The position numbers and the translations under genes are program-made. From NCBI GenBank assembly GCA_027031685.1, contig JALVPS010000099.1:1-6455 (forward strand): 6,455 nt of DNA. The letters are read 5' to 3'. The first letter of the stretch is position 1; each line of letters starts with the position of its first letter. Source of the DNA: Gammaproteobacteria bacterium (lineage in GTDB: Bacteria; Pseudomonadota; Gammaproteobacteria; UWMA-0217). The notes under the pieces were generated by a model that saw only the letters and a program-made list of their open reading frames with translations, was not told the origin of the DNA and did not search any database. Below are positions 1-5,133 of the stretch, piece after piece.

Positions 1-76
1 CGGGTCCATCCATCCCCCGTTAGCCCCCGTCGATCTTTTTTGGAGAGATTTCACGCTTTCCTGTCATCCTCGTCCC

Positions 77-82
77 TATAAT
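77..82 (+). promoter_or_regulatory. Probable sigma70 -10 box for rfaH
   Basis: The hexamer is a perfect TATAAT in a GC-rich setting, 80 nt upstream of the chosen rfaH start. No good -35 box sits at the ideal distance. TTTCCT (57-62) is too close, and TTCACG (50-55, four of six matches to TTGACA) is about 21 nt away. If the -10 is real, transcription would start near 88-90 and give a leader of about 75 nt. The weak -35 lowers confidence. The stretch at 1-60 shows no gene or other recognisable element. Confidence 0.55.
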
Positions 83-98
83 CGCTGGCGCTTGCCGG

Positions 99-124
99 GG
101 TGGGTAGCGATGCCCACGCCCACC
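99..124 (+). promoter_or_regulatory. Leader hairpin with ops-like GGTAGCG core
   Basis: GGTGGG (99-104) can pair with CCCACC (119-124); alternatively GTGGG (100-104) pairs with CCCAC (113-117), leaving TAGCGATG as loop. Inside lies GGTAGCG (103-109), seven contiguous bases of the ops element that recruits RfaH in enterobacteria (GGCGGTAGCGTG). Overall, 100-111 matches 8 of those 12 bases but lacks the terminal TG at the expected spacing. Its place about 14 nt after the predicted transcription start of an rfaH homolog suggests autoregulation. That is inference: a 7-base match in GC-rich DNA could be chance. Confidence 0.3.
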
Positions 125-162
125 ACCCACCACAACTGTCACAACAACCGATGGGGGACTCC

Positions 163-672
163 ATGGAAGAGAAATGGTATGTCATTCACACCAAGCCCAG
201 ACAGGAAGACATTGCCTGCACCAATCTGGAGAACCAGGGGTTCGAGGTGTACCTGCCGCTGCTGCAGGGCACCAAGCGCCTGCGTGGCAAGTGGCGGGAG
301 GTGGTGGAGCCCATGTTCCCCCGTTACCTGTTCATCCACCTCACCATGTATGTGGACAACATCGCCCCGGTGCGCTCCACGCGCGGCGTGAGCAACTTCG
401 TGCGCTTCGGCGAGCTGCCCACCCCGCTGCCGGACGGCTTCGTGGAGCATCTGAAGGAACTGGAGGACCCGCGCCTGGGCTTCATCCGCAAGGACCCGCC
501 GCCGTTCAAGAAGGGCGACAAGGCCACCATCGTGGACGGCCCGCTGGCCGGCCTGACGGGCATCGTGCAGGCCAAGAGCGGCCAGGAGCGGGTCATCCTG
601 CTGCTCAATATGCTGGGGCGGCCGCAGAAGATCGCCGTGCCCAGAGACAAGCTGGTGCTGGCCACCACCTGA
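163..672 (+). CDS. rfaH: RfaH-type transcription antiterminator (NusG paralog)
   Basis: This is a specialised NusG paralog that joins RNA polymerase at ops pause sites, suppresses pausing and Rho termination in long operons, and can recruit ribosomes. The product is 169 aa (E. coli RfaH is 162). An N-terminal NGN domain spans about residues 4-85, with EPMFPRYLF (49-57) and TRGVSNFVRFG (73-83), both very close to E. coli RfaH. A linker follows, then a KOW domain from about 117 (FKKGDKATIVDGPLAG) ending in an ILLLNMLG strand typical of RfaH. Of the E. coli ops-contacting residues I recall, Lys10 and Arg73 appear kept (K11, R74) and His20 is Thr. ATG 163 is chosen because a GGGGGA tract lies 5-6 nt upstream. 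In-frame starts at 100 (GTG) and 151 would add residues before the conserved WYVIHTKP. A general NusG is less likely because the RfaH signature runs throughout. Confidence 0.9.
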   Translation: MEEKWYVIHTKPRQEDIACTNLENQGFEVYLPLLQGTKRLRGKWREVVEPMFPRYLFIHLTMYVDNIAPVRSTRGVSNFVRFGELPTPLPDGFVEHLKELEDPRLGFIRKDPPPFKKGDKATIVDGPLAGLTGIVQAKSGQERVILLLNMLGRPQKIAVPRDKLVLATT

Positions 673-701
673 GCCTGCCCCCTCCCGCCTTTCATGTGCC
701 A

Positions 702-765
702 CGCCGCCCTTGATGCGTGTCAAGGCGGCGGCGGGCGCCTGTGCTGAGAATTGCCCGTGTTTTTT
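702..765 (+). terminator. Hairpins and T-tract between rfaH and ubiM
   Basis: A strong imperfect hairpin lies 30 nt after the rfaH stop: CGCCGCCCTTGA (702-713) pairs with TCAAGGCGGCG (720-730) around a TGCGTG loop, with one bulged C. A weaker CGGGC/GCCCG stem (732-736 with 753-757, 16-nt loop) is followed directly by TGTTTTTT (758-765). The second stem with its T-run resembles an intrinsic terminator, but the short stem and long loop make it a poor one. It may be a partial terminator or attenuator before ubiM, whose start is only 16 nt further on. Confidence 0.35.
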
Positions 766-781
766 GCATGGGTATGGCCGC

Positions 782-1957
782 ATGGACACGGATCTCATCA
801 TCATCGGCGCCGGCCCGGCCGGTCTCGGCCTGGCCCGCTCCCTGGACGGCAGCGGGCTGCGCATCCACCTGATCGAGGCGCAGCCCGAAGGGGCGCTGGC
901 CGACCCCGCCTTCGACGGGCGCGACATTGCCCTCACGCACCGCTCGGTGCGCCTGCTGCAGGACATGGGGGTATGGGCGCGCCTGCCGCCCGGCGCCGTG
1001 GGGCCGCTGCGCGAGGCGCGCGTGCTGGATGGGCGCTCGTCCTGGTTCCTGGGCTTCGACGCCCGTCGCGAGCGGCTGGAGGCGCTCGGCTATCTGGTCT
1101 CCAACCACCACATCCGGCGCGCCCTGTACGAGGCGGTGCGCCAGCAGCCGGACGTGCACTGGCGCTGCGCACGGCGCGTGACGGCGGTGCATAGTGATCG
1201 GCAGCAGGCCAGCGTGACGCTGGACGACGGGCAGCGCCTGACCGCGCCGCTGGTGGTGGCGGCCGACTCGCGCTATTCACGCAGCCGCCAGCAGATGGGC
1301 ATCCCGGCGCGGGCGCGCGATTTCGGTCGCGTGGCCATCGTCGGCCGCATGCGCCACGAGCGGCCCAACGAGGGGGTGGCCTACGAGTGCTTCCAGTACG
1401 GGCAGACGCTGGCCGTCCTGCCGGTGGCGCCCTTCGAGTCGTCCATCGTCACCACCGTGCCGGCGTCGCGCGTCGACGAGGTCATGGCCATGGCGCCGGC
1501 CGACTACGCGGCCGAGGTGGCGGAACGTTTCGGCCACCGGCTGGGAGAGATGGAGATCGGCAGCGAGCGTTTCCGCTACCCGCTGGTGGGCGTGCACGCC
1601 GACCGCTTCGCGGCGCAGCGTTTCGCCCTGGTGGGGGACGCAGCGGTGGGCATGCATCCGGTCACGGCGCACGGCTTCAATCTGGGGCTGTCCGGGCAGG
1701 CGCGGCTGGCGCGCCGGCTGCGGGCTGCCGCCGAGCGCGGCGGCGATCTGGGTGACGCGGCCCTGCTGCAGGCCTACAGCCGCGAACACCGCCGCGAGAC
1801 CTTGCCGCTCTACCTGGGCACCAACGGCATCGTGCGCCTGTTCACCGACGACTCGCCGCCGGCCCGCTTGCTGCGCAAGGGCGTGCTGCGCCTGTCGGAT
1901 CGCCTGCCGCCGGTCAAGTGGGCCATCACCCGCAAGCTGACGGCCGTGCACGGCTGA
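782..1957 (+). CDS. ubiM: UbiM-like FAD-dependent ubiquinone-ring hydroxylase
   Basis: This is a flavoprotein monooxygenase of the UbiH/UbiF/COQ6 family that would hydroxylate the aromatic ring of a ubiquinone precursor at the inner membrane. The 391-aa product starts with the Rossmann dinucleotide motif IIGAGPAG (7-14). It has the mid-protein motif as ADSRYSRSR (161-169) instead of ADG-x-x-S, and the FAD ribityl-binding motif FALVGDAAVGMHP (281-293) followed by VTAHGFNLGL (294-303). The VTAHGFNLG wording and the ADSR variant fit UbiM better than UbiH, UbiI or UbiF, which usually have a HPIAGQGxNLG-type motif; this comes from memory of the family. ATG 782 puts the Rossmann motif at the usual distance from the N-terminus, although no strong ribosome binding site is seen. 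The gene follows rfaH in the same direction, separated by possible hairpins, and the stop lies inside a 10-bp hairpin. A generic FAD hydroxylase of the same family is the alternative. Confidence 0.75.
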   Translation: MDTDLIIIGAGPAGLGLARSLDGSGLRIHLIEAQPEGALADPAFDGRDIALTHRSVRLLQDMGVWARLPPGAVGPLREARVLDGRSSWFLGFDARRERLEALGYLVSNHHIRRALYEAVRQQPDVHWRCARRVTAVHSDRQQASVTLDDGQRLTAPLVVAADSRYSRSRQQMGIPARARDFGRVAIVGRMRHERPNEGVAYECFQYGQTLAVLPVAPFESSIVTTVPASRVDEVMAMAPADYAAEVAERFGHRLGEMEIGSERFRYPLVGVHADRFAAQRFALVGDAAVGMHPVTAHGFNLGLSGQARLARRLRAAAERGGDLGDAALLQAYSREHRRETLPLYLGTNGIVRLFTDDSPPARLLRKGVLRLSDRLPPVKWAITRKLTAVHG

Positions 1958-1980
1958 GCGGGCGCGCCCGGCGCCCGCTC
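1956..1980. terminator. Perfect 10-bp hairpin on the ubiM stop codon
   Basis: GAGCGGGCGC (1956-1965) and GCGCCCGCTC (1971-1980) form a perfect 10-bp GC-rich stem with a GCCCG loop. The last two bases of the ubiM TGA (1955-1957) are in the stem. No T-run follows on either strand, so it is not a classical intrinsic terminator. Its position between convergent genes suggests a bidirectional RNA-end-stabilising or Rho-assisted termination structure. Confidence 0.5.
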
Positions 1981-1998
1981 GATCCGTGGCCTGGGGAT

Positions 1999-2022
1999 GG
2001 CGCGGCGGCGTTCAGCCGCGCC
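1999..2022. terminator. Hairpin on the stop of the left-facing membrane gene
   Basis: GGCGCGGC (1999-2006) pairs perfectly with GCCGCGCC (2015-2022) across an 8-nt loop that contains the stop codon (2012-2014) of the small membrane protein. There is no T-run. Together with the 1956-1980 hairpin it fills the 54-nt gap between the two convergent genes. A role at transcript ends is inferred from position only. Confidence 0.4.
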
Positions 2023-2257
2023 GGCGCAGCATGACCAGGTTGGCCAGGCAATAGGTGGCGCCCATGCCCAGCAGCGACAGCAGGACCAGCGACGCGCCCC
2101 AGAACAGGGACAGGAAGCCGTCGGCCTGGCCGGTGCGGATGGCCTGGACGCCCAGCGCCACGAGGTAGGCGCCGGTGAGACAGCCGAGCAGGGCGCCGAG
2201 GGTGCACAGGCTGCGCGCCAGGAAGCGGCGCTTTTCGGTGGGGGCTGCGTGTTGCAA
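2012..2257 (-). CDS. Small two-helix inner-membrane protein, unknown function
   Basis: I do not recognise this 81-aa protein. After a charged start (EKRRFLAR, about residues 8-15) come two hydrophobic stretches, about 17-38 (LCTLGALLGCLTGAYLVALG) and 47-75 (FLSLFWGASLVLLSLLGMGA onwards), joined by a short polar loop IRTGQADG; it ends in RRRG. That pattern predicts two membrane-spanning helices, with the basic termini suggesting both ends are cytoplasmic. The start is taken as TTG at 2257 because GGAGG lies 8 nt upstream and the charged, then hydrophobic pattern begins there. A further-upstream ATG (2374) would add 39 Pro/Arg-rich residues with no coding character. The gene lies 119 nt downstream of trpB2 on the same strand, so it may be read through from it. 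Conservation in relatives would be needed to raise confidence. Confidence 0.6.
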   Translation of the reverse strand: MQHAAPTEKRRFLARSLCTLGALLGCLTGAYLVALGVQAIRTGQADGFLSLFWGASLVLLSLLGMGATYCLANLVMLRRRG

Positions 2258-2329
2258 GGGGTCTTCCTCCCTGGTGGTCGATGGTGGATGCCGGGGGGCG
2301 CGTAGGGTAGCAGCCCGCGCCCGCTGCCG

Positions 2330-2360
2330 CCCGCCGTGGCCGGCGAACGGCACGGGCGGG
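2330..2360 (-). terminator. GC-rich hairpin downstream of trpB2
   Basis: CCCGCC-GTG-CCG (2330-2342, one bulged G) pairs with CGG-CAC-GGCGGG (2348-2360, one bulged G) around a GCGAA loop, beginning 16 nt past the trpB2 stop. No T-run follows on the minus strand, so termination would be inefficient or Rho-dependent. It could separate trpB2 from the small membrane gene or only stabilise the mRNA 3' end. Confidence 0.3.
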
Positions 2361-2376
2361 GGGCCGGGCGGCACGC

Positions 2377-3738
2377 TCAGGCCGGCGCGGCCACTTTGGG
2401 CAGGTGGGCCAGGGCCTCCTCGATGGCTGCCTCCGGATATTCGTAGTCCTCCAGCTCGCCGGCGAAGTACTTGTCGTAGGCGGCCATGTCGAAGTGGCCG
2501 TGGCCGGACAGGTTGAAGAACAGCACCCAGGGCTCGCCCGTGTCCTTGCAGGCCAGGGCGTCGTCGATGACGGCGCGGATGGCGTGGTTGGACTCGGGGG
2601 CGGGGATGATGCCCTCGGCGCGGGCGAACTGGACGCCGGCCTCGAAGGTGGCCAGCTGGGGCACGGCGCGCGCTTCGATTAGCCCCTCGTGGTAGAGCTG
2701 GGAGACCAGCGCCGAGTCGCCGTGGTAGCGCAGCCCGCCGGCGTGGATGCCGGGCGGCATGAAGTCGTGTCCCAGGGTGTACATGAGCAGCAGCGGGGTC
2801 ATGCCGATGGCGTCGCCGTAGTCATAGGTGTAGCGGCCCTTGGTGAGGGTGGGGCAGGAGGACGGCTCCACCGCCACCAGGCGCACCTCGCGCCCGGCCG
2901 CCTTGTCGGCGAAGAAGGGGAAGGCCACGCCGCCGAAGTTGGAGCCGCCGCCGCAGGGCGCGTACACCACGTCCGGGTAGTCGCCGATCTTCTCGAACTG
3001 CTTCTTGGCCTCCTGGCCGATGACCGTCTGGTGCAGCAGCACGTGATTGAGCACCGAGCCCAGGGAGTAGTTGGTGTCGTCCCGCGAGGCGGCCTCCTCC
3101 ACGGCCTCGGAGATGGCGATGCCCAGGGAGCCGGGCGAGTCCGGGTGCTCGGCCAGGATCTTGCGGCCCGCCTCGGTCTGGTCCGATGGGCTGGGCAGCA
3201 CCTCGGCGCCCCAGGTGTGCATCATGGAGCGGCGGAACGGCTTCTGCTCGTAGCTCACTCTGACCATGTACACCCGCACGTCCAGGCCGAACATCTGCCC
3301 CGCCAGGGCCAGTGACGAGCCCCACTGGCCGGCGCCGGTCTCGGTGGTGAGGCGGTGGATGCCGGCCTGCCGGTTGTACCAGGCCTGGGCCACGGCCGTG
3401 TTGGGCTTGTGCGAGCCCGCCGGGCTGACGCCCTCGTACTTGTAATAGATGCGCGCCGGGGTGCCCAGGGCCTGTTCCAGGCGATGGGCGCGGAACAGGG
3501 GCGAGGGGCGCCACAGGGTATAGGCCTGGCGCACCTCCTCCGGAATGGGGATCCAGCGCTCGGCGCTCACCTCCTGCTCGATGAGCGCCGCGGGGAAGAT
3601 GGCCGCCAGCGCGTCCGGGCCCACCGGCTGGCCGTCCGGCCCCAGGGGCGGCGCCGGCGGGTTGGGCATGTCGGCCACGACGTTGTACCAGTGGGTGGGA
3701 ATCTCGTTCTCGTCGAGCAGGATCTTGGTCTGCTGCAT
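2377..3738 (-). CDS. trpB2: TrpB2-type tryptophan synthase beta chain (PLP enzyme)
   Basis: This is a fold-type II PLP enzyme of the TrpB2 class, which condenses indole with serine (or O-phosphoserine in some archaeal members) to make tryptophan. Unlike TrpB1 it is thought not to form the usual complex with TrpA. The product is 453 aa, longer than TrpB1 (about 400) as expected for TrpB2. Visible motifs are GSHKPNTA (109-116) with Schiff-base Lys111, TETGAGQWG (132-140) with the catalytic-type Glu133, the phosphate-binding CGGGSNFGG (262-270), PESNHA (381-386), and the C-terminal NLSGHGHFD (409-417) in place of the TrpB1 SGRGDKD. ATG 3738 is chosen for AAAGGAG ending 7 nt upstream. The further-upstream in-frame ATG at 3807 overlaps the likely -10 box and adds a Pro/Ala-rich stretch. 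No trpA, trpC or trpF lies nearby, so it is an orphan copy. A serine or threonine deaminase-like side role is possible; the family call itself is secure. Confidence 0.93.
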   Translation of the reverse strand: MQQTKILLDENEIPTHWYNVVADMPNPPAPPLGPDGQPVGPDALAAIFPAALIEQEVSAERWIPIPEEVRQAYTLWRPSPLFRAHRLEQALGTPARIYYKYEGVSPAGSHKPNTAVAQAWYNRQAGIHRLTTETGAGQWGSSLALAGQMFGLDVRVYMVRVSYEQKPFRRSMMHTWGAEVLPSPSDQTEAGRKILAEHPDSPGSLGIAISEAVEEAASRDDTNYSLGSVLNHVLLHQTVIGQEAKKQFEKIGDYPDVVYAPCGGGSNFGGVAFPFFADKAAGREVRLVAVEPSSCPTLTKGRYTYDYGDAIGMTPLLLMYTLGHDFMPPGIHAGGLRYHGDSALVSQLYHEGLIEARAVPQLATFEAGVQFARAEGIIPAPESNHAIRAVIDDALACKDTGEPWVLFFNLSGHGHFDMAAYDKYFAGELEDYEYPEAAIEEALAHLPKVAAPA

Positions 3739-3802
3739 CGCTGCGCTCCTTTGGTGTTTTCGAGGCGGGGACGCGGGCGCCGCCGGCGGCGGGCCCGTTC
3801 CA

Positions 3803-3830
3803 ACCATACCACCGGGACGGGAATTGTGAA
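3803..3830 (-). promoter_or_regulatory. Probable promoter of trpB2
   Basis: On the minus strand TTCACA (3830-3825, five of six matches to the -35 consensus) is followed after 16 nt by TATGGT (3808-3803, four of six to the -10). A start near 3796 would give a leader of about 58 nt containing a self-complementary CGCCGCCGGCGGCG hairpin before the ribosome binding site. A second TTCACA (3840-3835) lies 10 nt further upstream. The match implies that trpB2 is transcribed independently of the rsgA operon. No Trp-rich leader peptide or clear attenuator is seen. Confidence 0.5.
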
Positions 3831-3855
3831 GGGCTGTGAACGGCGCTGGGCGCCT

Positions 3856-3871
3856 GGCGTCATTCGACGCC
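3856..3871. other. Small perfect hairpin at the toxin-remnant stop
   Basis: GGCGTC (3856-3861) and GACGCC (3866-3871) form a 6-bp stem with a 4-nt ATTC loop, and the stop of the truncated toxin frame (3860-3862) lies within it. No T-run follows on the minus strand. It may act as a weak terminator between the toxin-antitoxin remnant and trpB2, or it may mark the joint left by the deletion. Confidence 0.3.
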
Positions 3872-3952
3872 TTGGTTCGAATCGTGAGAGATGCTTGTCA
3901 GTTCACGGGAAAACTGGCGCGGCAGGTTGGCATCGATAAGAAAACGCGCCAT
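3860..3952 (-). pseudogene. Truncated DUF5615-type PIN-like toxin (remnant)
   Basis: This 30-codon frame begins MARFLIDANLPRQFSREL, the typical opening of DUF5615/Mut7-C PIN-like ribonuclease toxins, with the first acidic active-site residue as Asp7. It then stops at TGA. Family members are usually about 110-120 aa, so roughly three quarters of the protein, including the later acidic residues, is missing. Only about 120 nt separate the stop from the trpB2 start, and no other frame there continues the family, so a 3' deletion is more likely than a simple frameshift. Its ATG overlaps the antitoxin stop as TGATG, the coupling expected of an intact antitoxin-toxin pair. A GGCGTC/GACGCC hairpin covers the stop. 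The family call rests on the N-terminal motif plus the neighbour; a genuine micro-peptide is the less likely alternative. Confidence 0.6.
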
Positions 3953-4194
3953 CAAGCCGTCTCTTGCAGCACGTAGCGGTGGTCCATGAGACGGGAGGCG
4001 AAGGTGAGACAGGCGCGGATGTCTTCCGCCGTCAGTTCCGGATACTGCTGGAGGATCTGTTCGGGCGTGTCGCCGGCCCCGAGGAACTCCAGGATGGTCT
4101 GCACGGCGATGCGGGTGCCGCGCACGGTGGGACGCCCGTTGCAGATGTCGGGATCGATGACGATGCGTTCGTCGAGGGTGGTCGAGTCGGTCAT
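3952..4194 (-). CDS. DUF433 family antitoxin-like protein
   Basis: This 80-aa protein is almost entirely a DUF433 domain, a small helical DNA-binding-like fold found in antitoxins paired with DUF5615 PIN-like toxins. The signature is RIVIDPDICNGRPTVRGTRI (10-29), followed by V-x2-ILEFL-x-AGDTPEQIL (31-48), YPELTAEDI (51-59) and a final helix ending near residue 70. Length is normal for the family (about 75-85). The ATG has no strong ribosome binding site but is the only suitable start before the conserved core. Its stop overlaps the start of the toxin stump by one base. It lies 48 nt after rsgA, apparently inserted between rsgA and trpB2. In the family, such proteins neutralise the toxin and can repress their own promoter. 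With the toxin broken, this one may be an orphan antitoxin that could still counter related toxins elsewhere (inference). Confidence 0.88.
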   Translation of the reverse strand: MTDSTTLDERIVIDPDICNGRPTVRGTRIAVQTILEFLGAGDTPEQILQQYPELTAEDIRACLTFASRLMDHRYVLQETA

Positions 4195-4234
4195 GATGCG
4201 GTGGTGATGTGGCCAAGCTTCATCTTACCGCATC
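4195..4234 (-). promoter_or_regulatory. Inverted repeat at the antitoxin start; candidate operator
   Basis: GATGCGGT (4195-4202) and ACCGCATC (4227-4234) are perfect 8-bp inverted repeats whose centres are 32 bp apart, about three helical turns. One arm abuts the antitoxin ATG and the other lies just after the rsgA stop. On the minus strand a weak -10-like TAAGAT (4228-4223) sits at the inner edge of the upstream arm. This arrangement suits dimer binding by an autoregulating antitoxin. An RNA hairpin with a 24-nt loop is the alternative. Function is inferred from position and symmetry. Confidence 0.4.
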
Positions 4235-4242
4235 GGCGGGAT

Positions 4243-5133
4243 TCAGTGTCCCGGCCCGTCGCCGGCCTCTTCCAGCAGGCGCAGGTAGTGGGCGTAGCGC
4301 TGCGGGTGGATGGTGCCGGCCTCCACGGCGGCGCGCACGGCGCAGCCGGGCTCGCGCCGGTGCAGGCAGTTGTGGAAGCGGCACTGGCCGAGCAGGGGGG
4401 CGAATTCGCGGAAGCCGTGCTGGTAGCGCTCGGCGGGCATGGGGGGCGGGGTGAAGTCGCGGATGCCGGGCGAGTCGATGAGCTCGCCGCCGTCGGGCAG
4501 TTCGTACAGCCAGGTGACGCTGGTGGTGTGCTGGCCCAGCTCGGCCTTTGCCGACAGCCCGGCGGTGCGCGCGTTGGCGTCGGGCACCAGCAGGTTGGTG
4601 AGGGAGGACTTGCCCACGCCGGACTGGCCGATGAGGATGCTGGTGTGGCCGCGCAGGGCGACGCGCAGGGCGTCCAGGGTGGCCGGCTCGGCGGTGGTGG
4701 TGTCCGGCACGGGGTAGCCGATGCCGCGGTACACGGCCAGCATCCCGTTCAGGCCGGCGGGGGCGGGCAGGTCGATCTTGTGGTGCAACAGCAGGGCGTC
4801 GGCGGGCAGCAGCTCGCTGGCCACCAGCAGCTTGTCCACCACGAACCAGTCGGGCGCGGGGCGGTGGGCGGTGACCACCACCACCTGGTCGATGTTGGCG
4901 GCGATGATGCGCGGCTGGCCGCGGAAGTAGCTGCGCACCAGCTGATTTCGGCGCGGCAGGATGGCGCTGACCACCAGCCCGCCGGGCGTCTCCCCCCAGC
5001 GCACGTGGTCGCCGCACACCACGTGCTGCAGCTTGCGGCGGGCGGTGGCGCGGCGCACCGTGCCGTCCGGCAGGCGCACCAGCAGGGTGGCGCCGAAGCG
5101 GCTGACCACCCGGCCCTCGCCGCGGGCGCTCAT
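4243..5133 (-). CDS. rsgA: Ribosome small-subunit biogenesis GTPase RsgA
   Basis: RsgA (YjeQ) is a circularly permuted GTPase that binds the 30S subunit late in assembly and helps release maturation factors. The 296-aa product has an N-terminal OB fold (about 1-75), then G motifs in the permuted order G4-G1-G3. These are HKID at 118-121, the P-loop GQSGVGKSS (169-177, Lys175), GQHTTS (200-205) and DSPG (220-223). The C-terminal zinc-binding set is Cys251, Cys256, His258 and Cys264. Length fits the shorter RsgA forms (E. coli, 350 aa, has N- and C-terminal extensions). The oddity is G4: RsgA normally has NKxD, and here the guanine-recognising Asn is His (codon CAC, one base from AAC). The start overlaps the stop of the pterin dehydratase gene as ATGA, so the two are probably translationally coupled. 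Confidence 0.95.
   Translation of the reverse strand: MSARGEGRVVSRFGATLLVRLPDGTVRRATARRKLQHVVCGDHVRWGETPGGLVVSAILPRRNQLVRSYFRGQPRIIAANIDQVVVVTAHRPAPDWFVVDKLLVASELLPADALLLHHKIDLPAPAGLNGMLAVYRGIGYPVPDTTTAEPATLDALRVALRGHTSILIGQSGVGKSSLTNLLVPDANARTAGLSAKAELGQHTTSVTWLYELPDGGELIDSPGIRDFTPPPMPAERYQHGFREFAPLLGQCRFHNCLHRREPGCAVRAAVEAGTIHPQRYAHYLRLLEEAGDGPGH

Noticed and set aside
100..162. An N-terminal extension of RfaH from GTG 100 or ATG 151
   Set aside because: The extension is His/Pro/Gln-rich and absent from the family. GTG 100 lies in the ops-like leader, and the GGGGGA ribosome binding site is placed for ATG 163.
139..966. A 275-codon minus-strand frame across rfaH and the ubiM start
   Set aside because: It runs antisense to two well-supported genes and their intergenic hairpins and shows no recognisable protein features.
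2258..2376. A possible extra gene or longer N-terminus between trpB2 and the small membrane gene
   Set aside because: The translated stretch is Pro/Arg-rich with no start supported by a ribosome binding site. It holds only a GC-rich hairpin (2330-2360) and the ribosome binding site for the TTG start.
2689..3315. A plus-strand open frame inside trpB2
   Set aside because: It has low-complexity Gly/Val/His composition and no ribosome binding site, and the opposite strand encodes a motif-complete TrpB2.
3739..3859. A frameshifted continuation of the PIN-like toxin in another frame
   Set aside because: None of the minus-strand frames here shows the later acidic motifs of the family; the segment contains the trpB2 promoter-like boxes, a leader hairpin and the ribosome binding site, and is too short for the missing 80-90 residues.
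3874..3883. GGTTCGAATC resembles a tRNA T-loop and could mark a tRNA fragment or attachment site beside the toxin-antitoxin remnant
   Set aside because: The flanking bases do not form a five-pair T stem, no acceptor or anticodon arm is present, and the string is explained by the palindrome TTCGAA in the toxin-remnant reading frame.
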